NCBI GenBank assembly: GCA_955652075.1
Contig: CATPAS010000021.1
Coordinates: forward strand, 1-5,528
DNA from: an uncultured Gaiellaceae bacterium
GTDB taxonomy: Bacteria; Actinomycetota; Thermoleophilia; Gaiellales; Gaiellaceae
Length of the DNA stretch: 5,528 nt
Direction: 5' to 3'
The position numbers and the translations under genes are program-made. The notes under the pieces were generated by a model. That model was not told where the DNA came from. It saw only the letters and a list, made by a program, of their open reading frames with translations, and did not search any database. This document shows, piece after piece, positions 1-4,705 of this stretch (positions within the stretch are counted from its first letter, which is position 1; every line of letters starts with the position of its first letter).

Positions 1-799
1 ACACGCGGTCGAGCTCGGTGGGATGACCGACCGACTCGTGGACCTGCAACGCAACTTGGTCAGCGTCGACCACGACGGTCATCACGCCGCTCGGGCACTC
101 GTCGGCGCGCACGAGCGCGGCCGCCTGCTCGGCGACGCGTGCCGCCTGGCCGGTGAGGTCGAGCCCTTCGACGTATTCCCAGCCGTTCTGGCAGCTCGAG
201 CCGACCTGCGCGCTTGGATAGCTCCGCATCTGGAAGACGCCGTTGCGCGCGGCGGCGCACTCGATCCCCGCGCCGCACTCGATCAGCTCCTGCTCGACTT
301 CCGTTCCCTCCGAGGTGAGCAAGAGCTTGTGCTCGCGCTGCGCACGCACCATCGCCTGGCGGACGAGGATGTCCGGGCCGGCCATCGCTTCGTCCGCTTC
401 GAGGCATTGCGCCACCTTCTCCGCGAGGGGAACCTCGAATGGGTCTCGTTCGACCGGCGTGCGGTGAGTGCCGCTTGCAGGAGCCACTGGGGCGAGTTGT
501 CTCAAGTGTCTGCCCGGAGCCGCCCGCGCGAAGGCGCAGGCTCGGAGCGCAGCCTCGCGGGCACCGTCTGCGGAAAGCCGGCGGTCGCACGCGAATCCCC
601 AGGCGCCGCTCAGCAGCACCCGCACGCCGATGCCGTCACTCTCGGAGTCGGCGAGGCGCTCGACGCGACCGTTTTTCGTCGCGACGAACTGGTTCCTCTT
701 CATCACGACGCGTGCGTCTGCGTACTCGGCTCCAGCCCCGGTCGCCGCATCGACCGCGGCTGCACACAGATCGCGCACGCGCGGCACTCTAGTCACCAC
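1..799 (-). CDS. tldD: TldD/PmbA-family metallopeptidase, N-terminal part (3' end beyond window)
   Basis: This frame stays open from a GTG near 796-799 to the left edge, about 265 residues. TldD-family proteins are zinc proteases that, with a TldE/PmbA partner, mature peptides such as microcins and degrade unfolded peptides in the cytosol. Counting from GTG 796, the sequence HESVGHPTE lies at residues 253-261. It is the HExxxH zinc motif of the TldD subunit, close to where it sits in E. coli TldD (about residue 262 of roughly 480). Upstream, the stretches ADARV, NGRVERL and GIGVRVL match the N-terminal domain of the family. The start is uncertain: GTG 796, GTG 799 and ATG 814 are all in frame, and none has a clear ribosome binding site. 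The last lies inside the palindrome of the divergent arsR promoter. About half the protein, including the C-terminal zinc ligand, is missing because the window ends. Confidence 0.9.
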   Translation of the reverse strand, partial: MVTRVPRVRDLCAAAVDAATGAGAEYADARVVMKRNQFVATKNGRVERLADSESDGIGVRVLLSGAWGFACDRRLSADGAREAALRACAFARAAPGRHLRQLAPVAPASGTHRTPVERDPFEVPLAEKVAQCLEADEAMAGPDILVRQAMVRAQREHKLLLTSEGTEVEQELIECGAGIECAAARNGVFQMRSYPSAQVGSSCQNGWEYVEGLDLTGQAARVAEQAAALVRADECPSGVMTVVVDADQVALQVHESVGHPTELDRV

Positions 800-827
800 T
801 TGATATATTCCCATATGGGGATATGAT
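800..827 (+). promoter_or_regulatory. arsR promoter, TTGATA-N16-TATGAT
   Basis: A -35 element TTGATA (800-805) and a -10 element TATGAT (822-827) are separated by 16 bases. Only six bases lie between the -10 and the GTG of the repressor gene at 834, so transcription should start at or next to the start codon. That would give a leaderless mRNA, as is common in Actinobacteria. No Shine-Dalgarno sequence is present. The elements are seen directly; the start site is inferred. Confidence 0.75.
805..824. promoter_or_regulatory. Palindromic operator candidate between -35 and -10
   Basis: The core CCCATATGGG (810-819) is a perfect 10-base palindrome. It extends to ATAT on both sides with one mismatched pair (T809/G820), giving 9 of 10 paired positions over 20 bases. 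It fills the spacer and overlaps the -10 of the arsR promoter, the classic place for autorepression. ArsR dimers bind such AT-flanked palindromes. The same site covers the possible upstream start of tldD on the other strand. Confidence 0.65.
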
Positions 828-833
828 TGACCC

Positions 834-1187
834 GTGGCCAGAGCAGCAACGACAGCTGATGCTTTCAACGCCGTGGCCGAGCCCCGGCGGCGACAGATCC
901 TCGACGTCCTGGCGGGCGGAGAACGCCCCGTGAACGACCTGGTGCGCCTGCTCGGGCTGGCCCAGCCACAGGTCTCCAAGCACCTGCGCGTCCTCCGCGA
1001 AGTCGGAGCGGTGGACGTGCGTGGCGACGGACGGCAGCGGCTCTATCGGCTGAACGGCTACGCGCTCAAGCCCATCCACGACTGGGTGAAGGACTACGAG
1101 CGCTCCTGGTCGGAGCGGTTCGACCAGCTGGACGTCGTGCTGGAGGAACTCAAACAAAAGGAGGAAGGAGATGGCAGTGACGAGTAG
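834..1187 (+). CDS. ArsR-family winged-helix transcriptional repressor
   Basis: This 117-residue protein has the ArsR fold throughout. Residues 15-23 (AEPRRRQIL) are the typical N-terminal helix signature. A helix-turn-helix spans about 33-57 with recognition helix QPQVSKHLRVL, and the wing is near 60-72 (VDVRGDGRQRLYRL). It contains no cysteine, so it is not a thiol-type metal sensor of the ArsR/SmtB kind. It belongs with the repressors paired with SRPBCC/AHSA1 proteins, whose inducer is usually unknown. The GTG start at 834 lies just after a promoter -10, so translation is probably leaderless. The last 17 bases overlap the next gene, which marks an operon. The charged C-terminal tail (KQKEEGDGSDE) also encodes the ribosome binding site of that gene. 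Autoregulation through the palindrome at 805-824 is likely. Confidence 0.93.
   Translation: MARAATTADAFNAVAEPRRRQILDVLAGGERPVNDLVRLLGLAQPQVSKHLRVLREVGAVDVRGDGRQRLYRLNGYALKPIHDWVKDYERSWSERFDQLDVVLEELKQKEEGDGSDE
1158..1164 (+). promoter_or_regulatory. Strong ribosome binding site of the SRPBCC gene
   Basis: AAGGAGG is a near-perfect anti-16S complement, six bases before ATG 1171. It lies inside the arsR coding sequence and fixes the start of the downstream gene. The first gene of the operon has no such site. Confidence 0.85.
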
Positions 1188-1665
1188 CGGGACCGCGACG
1201 GTAACGCTCCCCACGGATCGGCAGATCCTCATCACGCGGGAGTTCGCCGCGCCCAAGCACCTGGTGTACAAAGCGTGGACCACGCCCGAGCTGGTCAAGC
1301 GCTGGTGGCACGCGAACCGCGGCGAGGTGACGCTCGCCGAGATCGACCTGCGAGTCGGTGGCATGTGGCGGTACGTAAGTGCGACGCCCGATGGCTTCGA
1401 GATCGGCTTCCACGGCGAGTACCGCCAGATCGTCCCCAATGAACGGCTCGTTTCGACCGAGGTCTACGAGGGCATCCCCGACGCGGAAGAGCACGCAGCG
1501 GTGAACATCCTCACGCTCACCGAGCTGGACGGGCGGACGACCCTCACTGTCCTCGTGGAGCACCCGACGAAGGAAGGCCGGGACGCACACATCAACTCCG
1601 GGATGGAAGGCGGCATGCAGGACGCGATGGACCTCCTCGAGGAGGTCGCGATCTCGCTTCGCTGA
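1171..1665 (+). CDS. SRPBCC/AHSA1-domain protein
   Basis: This 164-residue protein is a single START-like domain of the AHSA1 (activator of Hsp90 ATPase C-terminal-like) group. Landmarks are ITREFAAPKHLVYKAWTTPE near the N-terminus, then KRWW, GGMWRYV, and F-GEYRQIVPNERLV in the first half. The C-terminal helix (GMEGGMQDAMDLLEEV) closes the hydrophobic pocket. Such domains bind small hydrophobic ligands; the ligand here cannot be read from sequence. It overlaps arsR by 17 bases and has an excellent ribosome binding site, so it should be made in excess over the repressor from the same mRNA. ArsR-AHSA1 gene pairs are common in soil Actinobacteria. The natural model is a repressor released by the compound, or the stress linked to the compound, that the partner binds. 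That link is inferred. The protein is intact and of normal length. Confidence 0.92.
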   Translation: MAVTSSGTATVTLPTDRQILITREFAAPKHLVYKAWTTPELVKRWWHANRGEVTLAEIDLRVGGMWRYVSATPDGFEIGFHGEYRQIVPNERLVSTEVYEGIPDAEEHAAVNILTLTELDGRTTLTVLVEHPTKEGRDAHINSGMEGGMQDAMDLLEEVAISLR

Positions 1666-1684
1666 GCAGCAACGACACCGCGGC

Positions 1685-1690
1685 TACAAT
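1685..1690 (+). promoter_or_regulatory. Probable -10 element of tRNA-Leu (GCTACAAT)
   Basis: TACAAT lies 14 bases before the mature tRNA 5' end, which gives a leader of roughly 8 bases. No convincing -35 was found. The same GCTACAAT octamer stands in front of rnpB at 2706-2713. Confidence 0.5.
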
Positions 1691-1704
1691 GCGCCGGCTC
1701 TCAG

Positions 1705-1790
1705 GCGCTGGTGGCGGAATTGGTAGACGCGCTAGGTTGAGGGCCTAGTGGCCTTAAAAGGCCGTGGAGGTTCAAGTCCTCTCCAGCGCA
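1705..1790 (+). tRNA. tRNA-Leu (anticodon GAG)
   Basis: All arms of a class II tRNA can be folded. The acceptor stem is GCGCTGG (1705-1711) with CCAGCGC (1783-1789), and the discriminator is A1790. The D-arm carries TTGGTAGACGC. The anticodon stem CTAGG/CCTAG (1732-1736, 1744-1748) closes the loop TTGAGGG, with GAG at 1739-1741 reading CUC/CUU leucine codons. The long variable arm contains GGCCTTAAAAGGCC. The T-stem GGAGG/CCTCT closes TTCAAGT (1771-1777). The 3' CCA is not encoded, since CTT follows the discriminator, so it must be added after transcription. Confidence 0.97.
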
Positions 1791-1797
1791 CTTGGCC

Positions 1798-1824
1798 GCG
1801 AGGCCGGGTTTTGCCCGGCCTCGC
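1798..1824 (+). terminator. Hairpin after tRNA-Leu, probable terminator
   Basis: A perfect 11-base-pair stem, GCGAGGCCGGG with CCCGGCCTCGC, closes a TTTTG loop. It starts eight bases after the tRNA. No U-tract follows, so it is a GC-rich terminator of the kind seen in high-GC Gram-positives, or else a processing or 3'-end barrier. It also separates the tRNA from the lexA promoter. Confidence 0.65.
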
Positions 1825-1845
1825 CGGTACCAGCGGAGCCTCCGA

Positions 1846-1874
1846 TTGACATCGTCCGGAGGAGTCTCTACCCT
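1846..1874 (+). promoter_or_regulatory. lexA promoter, TTGACA-N17-TACCCT
   Basis: A consensus -35 TTGACA (1846-1851), an ideal 17-base spacer and a -10 TACCCT (1869-1874, matching TAnnnT) predict a start near 1881, inside the SOS box. The 5' leader would be about 40 bases. Confidence 0.8.
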
Positions 1875-1879
1875 GATCA

Positions 1880-1893
1880 CGAACACACGTTCG
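1880..1893. promoter_or_regulatory. SOS box (LexA operator)
   Basis: CGAACACACGTTCG has perfect inverted arms CGAAC and GTTCG around four bases, matching the Gram-positive/actinobacterial LexA box (CGAAC-N4-GTTCG). It covers the predicted start of transcription just downstream of the -10, so bound LexA should block its own promoter. This is the only good SOS box I found in the window. Confidence 0.93.
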
Positions 1894-1921
1894 CTCGGTC
1901 AACTAACCCCTGGAGGCGGAG

Positions 1922-2533
1922 ATGCTGACGGGACGACAGCAGGAGATCTGGGACTTCCTCGTCGACTACGTCGACACACACGGCTACCCGCCCACGGTGC
2001 GGGAGATCGGTGAGGCAGTTGGGCTGGCCTCGCCTTCGACCGTGCACGCCCACCTCGCCAACCTCGAGCGGGCCGGATTGCTCAAGCGCGATCCGACGAA
2101 GCCTCGCGCCCTCGAGCTCGTCGGCCGCGAGCGCCACGATGCGCCTGCGGGCACGCTCGAGAAGCTGCCGCTCGTCGGACAGATAGCGGCCGGCGGGCCC
2201 CTGCTCGCCGAGCAGAACGTCGAGGATCACCTCGCCGTCCCCGAGACGCTGCACGGTGACTTCCTCCTGCGGGTGAAGGGCGACTCGATGATCGATGCCG
2301 GCATCCTCGACGGCGACCTCGTGGTCGTTCAGCGGGCACAGGAAGCGCGCAACGGCGAGATCGTCGTGGCTCTCGCCGGCGACGACGAGTCGGCCGACGA
2401 GGCCACCGTCAAGCGTTTCTTCCGCGAGAACGGGCGCGTGCGGCTCCAGCCCGAGAACGATGCCCTCGAGCCGATCTACGCACAGCACGTTCAGATCCTG
2501 GGCCGCGTCACCGGGGTGTTCCGTTCGCTGTGA
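1922..2533 (+). CDS. lexA: LexA, SOS-response repressor and self-cleaving protease
   Basis: This 203-residue protein is a full-length LexA. The N-terminal winged helix starts with LTGRQQEIWDFLVDYV; its helix-turn-helix (TVREIGEAVGLASPSTVHAHL) is at about 25-45. The self-cleavage site is Ala90-Gly91 within VGQIAAGGPL. The catalytic dyad is Ser122 (GDSM) and Lys164 (ATVKRFF), in the S24 peptidase fold. LexA represses DNA-repair genes until RecA filaments trigger cleavage. The Ser-Lys distance is 42 residues against 37 in E. coli, owing to a short acidic insertion (GDDESADE) before the lysine. The start is fixed by GGAGG at 1912-1916, five bases before ATG. It is autoregulated through the SOS box and translationally joined to the next small gene by a GTGA overlap. 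Confidence 0.98.
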   Translation: MLTGRQQEIWDFLVDYVDTHGYPPTVREIGEAVGLASPSTVHAHLANLERAGLLKRDPTKPRALELVGRERHDAPAGTLEKLPLVGQIAAGGPLLAEQNVEDHLAVPETLHGDFLLRVKGDSMIDAGILDGDLVVVQRAQEARNGEIVVALAGDDESADEATVKRFFRENGRVRLQPENDALEPIYAQHVQILGRVTGVFRSL

Positions 2534-2733
2534 GCTCCGTCGCTCCCCTCCACCGCACTCTCGAGCAGGAGCTGCAGGCGCTGCTTCGCGGCGCCAGCAT
2601 GGAGTGCCTCGTCTGCGGCGAGTTCGTGCTGCACGCCGGCGGGATGGTCACCTGCCCGGAGTGCAATTCGTGCCTGCGGGCGGAGCTCGGATCGGCAGAG
2701 ACGCAGCTACAATCCGAGACGCAGGCCGGGTGA
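2530..2733 (+). CDS. Small zinc-ribbon protein, coupled to lexA
   Basis: A 67-residue protein begins at GTG 2530, and the start overlaps the lexA stop (GTGA), which suggests translational coupling. Residues 8-20 form a short helix (HRTLEQELQALLR). Residues 26-29 (CLVC) and 42-45 (CPEC) form a CxxC-x12-CxxC zinc ribbon, with a further Cys48. The remaining C-terminus is short and polar. I do not recognise a named family. The spacing of the cysteine pairs and the coding context argue that it is real. Being downstream of an SOS-controlled gene, it is probably co-induced by DNA damage, but its role is unknown. The last codons and the stop lie inside the rnpB promoter and 5' end. An internal ATG at 2599 would still give both cysteine pairs and is a less likely start. 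Confidence 0.7.
   Translation: MSSVAPLHRTLEQELQALLRGASMECLVCGEFVLHAGGMVTCPECNSCLRAELGSAETQLQSETQAG
2708..2713 (+). promoter_or_regulatory. Probable -10 element of rnpB (GCTACAAT)
   Basis: TACAAT lies inside the end of the zinc-ribbon gene, six bases before the start of the P1 helix region of RNase P RNA. The transcript would therefore begin at about the mature 5' end and need no trimming. A -35 is not evident. Confidence 0.55.
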
Positions 2734-3040
2734 CCGCGGGTCTTTCGAGGCTCGAGGAAAGTCCGGACACCACAGGGCAGGACGCTGGGGCGACCCAGGC
2801 GGCGAAAGCCGACGGAAAGTGGCACAGAAAGGAGACCGCCTGCAGCGATTCTCCGGAGACGCTGAAGGTAAGGGTGAAAAGGTGGGGTAAGAGCCCACCA
2901 GCGTCGTGGCGACACGGCGGCTAGCCAAACCCCGTCCGGTGCAAGGCAAACAGGTCCCGCCATCAGGCGGCCCGCCGAGGGACCGGGTTGCTGCATAGAG
3001 GGATGGTCACCACAAACAGAATCCGGCTTACGGGCCTGCT
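2720..3040 (+). ncRNA. rnpB: RNase P RNA, bacterial type A, compact
   Basis: This is the catalytic RNA that cuts the 5' leader from pre-tRNAs. The universal cores are present: GAGGAAAGTCCGGAC near 2753, GGTAAGGGTGAAAAGGTG near 2868, and ACAGAATCCGGCTTA near 3017. P1 pairs GCAGGCC (2721-2727) with GGCCTGC (3033-3039). P2 pairs GGTGACC (2729-2735) with GGTCACC (3005-3011). GNRA-capped hairpins occur at CTGGG-GCGA-CCCAG, GGC-GAAA-GCC and CGTG-GCGA-CACG. P15 pairs GGTCCC (2953-2958) with GGGACC (2979-2984). At about 321 bases it is short for the type: P3 is only six pairs and P18 is absent. The ends are taken from P1 and may be off by a few bases. It overlaps coding sequence at both ends. Confidence 0.96.
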
Positions 3041-3863
3041 GAAGAGAAGCCCGCTTAGGCGGGCTTCTCTATGCGCGCTGGTGGTCGTTGCCAACGCCGC
3101 CGCGGCTCCGCCGAGCGTGAACGCGCCGATCCCGAAAGATCCCGCGCCACTCGCTCGCACGCTCGTTCAGACGACGGCGGATCTTGAACGTGCGATCGCC
3201 AACTGGGTCCCGAGAACCGCGCCCGCGCCGCAGGCCGTAGCTCTGCTGGCTCTCTACCAGCAACGCGTCTACAGAGTGCTCGCGGGTGACTCGCGTCTCG
3301 TGACGCGCACGCTCGCTTTGGTGCCGCAAGATCTGGCGAAGGTCAGCCGAGATCTTCTCGCTGCTCAGCACGAGCTGTATCGACTCACTCCTCCGATCGG
3401 CGTCCGCCAGATCAAGGTCGGCCGCCCACGCCCGGCGCCGGAGCTGCTGGGCTACTACCGCGAGGCGCAGCGCACGTTCAAGGTGCCGTGGAACGTGCTC
3501 GCAGCCGTAAACTTCGTCGAGACGAAGTTCGGCAAGCTGCGCAGCGCGAGCGCCGCCGGCGCCCAGGGCCCGATGCAATTCATGCCCGCGACCTGGCGCC
3601 GATACGGCCGCGGCGGCGATGTCCAAGACGCACACGATGCGATCCTCGGCGCGGCCAACTACCTCCACGCTTCGGGTGCACCGCAGGATCTGCGAAACGC
3701 ATTGCACCACTACAACCCGTCAGGCGCGTACGTCGATGCTGTTCTTCGCTACGCGCGGCGCATCGGCGCCGATCGAACGATGTTCTATGCGCTGTACAGC
3801 TGGCAGGTCTTCGTCAAGACTCCGCGCGGCGATCGTCGCGTCACGGGGCCGGGTCTTCCGTGA
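3003..3863 (+). CDS. Secreted lytic murein transglycosylase (SLT/MltB-like)
   Basis: This 286-residue protein should cut the glycan strands of peptidoglycan outside the membrane. From ATG 3003 it has a basic N-region ending KRSPLRR (14-20), a hydrophobic stretch (SLCALVVVANAAAA) to about 35, and likely cleavage before PPSVN. A helical region rich in Leu and Arg follows. The SLT-like domain begins near 147 (PAPELLGYYREA). The catalytic glutamate is Glu173 in NFVETKFG, followed by GAQGPMQFMPATWRRYG, the AANYL helix and HHYNPSGAYVDAVLRYA. The start is uncertain: TTG 2988 is also in frame, GTG 3081 would lose most of the signal, and ATG 3003 lies inside rnpB with no well-placed ribosome site. Without the rnpB overlap there is no basic N-region, so I favour 3003. 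It converges on the GNAT gene, 25 bases away. Confidence 0.85.
   Translation: MVTTNRIRLTGLLKRSPLRRASLCALVVVANAAAAPPSVNAPIPKDPAPLARTLVQTTADLERAIANWVPRTAPAPQAVALLALYQQRVYRVLAGDSRLVTRTLALVPQDLAKVSRDLLAAQHELYRLTPPIGVRQIKVGRPRPAPELLGYYREAQRTFKVPWNVLAAVNFVETKFGKLRSASAAGAQGPMQFMPATWRRYGRGGDVQDAHDAILGAANYLHASGAPQDLRNALHHYNPSGAYVDAVLRYARRIGADRTMFYALYSWQVFVKTPRGDRRVTGPGLP
3043..3070 (+). terminator. rnpB terminator hairpin
   Basis: AGAGAAGCCCGC (3043-3054) and GCGGGCTTCTCT (3059-3070) form a perfect 12-base-pair stem with a TTAG loop, starting three bases after P1 of RNase P RNA. The 3' arm is T-rich but there is no long U-tract. The same bases encode residues of the transglycosylase signal region. 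Confidence 0.8.
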
Positions 3864-3888
3864 GAGAGGTGACCTCCTCGACGGCCGG

Positions 3889-4602
3889 CTACCTGCGACG
3901 GCTCCAGATCCGCAACTCGCCGACGTGCTCGAACCCGAGCCGCCGGTACAGCTTTTCTCCTTCCGGGCTGGGAGCGAGGACAGACGGCAGTCCGCTGTCG
4001 ACCAGCATTGCGGCGCGCGTGAGCGCAGTGCCGTACCCGCGCCGCCTCGCTGATGCGATCGTCGTGACGCCGAAGATGCCGACGGCTTCGTCGGTGCGGT
4101 AGCTCATCGCGGCGCCGACGGGCCTGCCCGCGACTCTCCCAAGCCAAAGGACCATGCGCGGATCGTCGAGGATCGTCGGCGGATGGAGCGTGCCCGGCTC
4201 GATCGTTGCGTCTTCGTTCTCGAATCCGCGGACACTCACAGCCTCGAGCTCTTCCACCTCCGCCGCAGTCGCGACTCGCACGATCTCGAGCTCGGCCGGC
4301 GTTTCTGCGCCGGACCGCTCCGACGAGGCGCAAAGAAACCACGGCTCGTGCCGCCGGTCGCAGAAGCCGAGGTGCCCGAGGTCGATGGTCTGCCAGGAGT
4401 CGCAGACCGCTCCAGCCGTGTCGGCCACCGCCTCTGCCGGCGTGTCTGGCCGGCGGGTGATCGCGCTGAAATAGATGTGCGGCGGCCGGTCCAGCGCGCG
4501 CCATGCGTCGGCGTCGGCCGCGGACCGAAGTCCGAGCGCCGTCAGCCACGCGGCGTGCCAGCCCGCCACGGCATCGGCGCAAAGCTTCACGGCCGAATCC
4601 AT
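3889..4602 (-). CDS. GNAT-family N-acetyltransferase
   Basis: This 237-residue protein has a C-terminal GNAT domain from about residue 106 (LEIVRVATAAEVEEL). The acetyl-CoA-binding motif A is VTTIASARRRGYGTALTRAAM (about 179-199), with the R/Q-x-x-G-x-G loop as RRRGYG. Motif B is EKLYRRLGFEHVGE (about 216-229). The first 100 residues, ending in a region with the PWFLCAS stretch, form an N-terminal extension common in two-part GNAT proteins. The acetyl acceptor cannot be told from sequence. ATG 4602 is preferred; TTG 4608 is in frame six bases earlier. No strong ribosome binding site is visible, only GGGG directly before the ATG. It converges with the transglycosylase gene and diverges from the gene on its right. 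Confidence 0.9.
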   Translation of the reverse strand: MDSAVKLCADAVAGWHAAWLTALGLRSAADADAWRALDRPPHIYFSAITRRPDTPAEAVADTAGAVCDSWQTIDLGHLGFCDRRHEPWFLCASSERSGAETPAELEIVRVATAAEVEELEAVSVRGFENEDATIEPGTLHPPTILDDPRMVLWLGRVAGRPVGAAMSYRTDEAVGIFGVTTIASARRRGYGTALTRAAMLVDSGLPSVLAPSPEGEKLYRRLGFEHVGELRIWSRRR

Positions 4603-4705
4603 CCCCAAAGCGTAGGCCGAAGAGGATCACTCGAAAGTGGGAGGCCGATTCCGCCGTTTGCACCGAAGCTTGGTTTCTAGCGACCTTCGAAGAGGGCGGG
4701 TCAAC

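Noticed and set aside
60..590. Minus-strand Arg-rich frame inside tldD
   Set aside because: Out of frame with tldD and composed almost only of Arg, Gly, Ala and Pro, typical of a shadow.
684..695. GAAC-TG-GTTC as a second SOS box
   Set aside because: The half-sites are only two bases apart instead of four, and the site is inside tldD far from any start.
23..826. Plus-strand open frame of 267 codons over tldD
   Set aside because: The opposite strand reads a clear TldD protein with the HExxxH motif; the plus frame has no recognisable domain.
1877..2488. Minus-strand frame of 203 codons over lexA
   Set aside because: Exact antisense of lexA, which has complete motifs and its own promoter and operator.
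3865..3888. Small inverted repeat GAGGT/ACCTC between the convergent genes as a terminator
   Set aside because: Only five pairs with a one-base gap and no U-tract; too weak to call.
4674..4705. Minus-strand TTGACC as -35 for the GNAT gene
   Set aside because: The only -10-like sequence (TAGAAA) is 20 bases away and lacks the final T, so the pair is not convincing.
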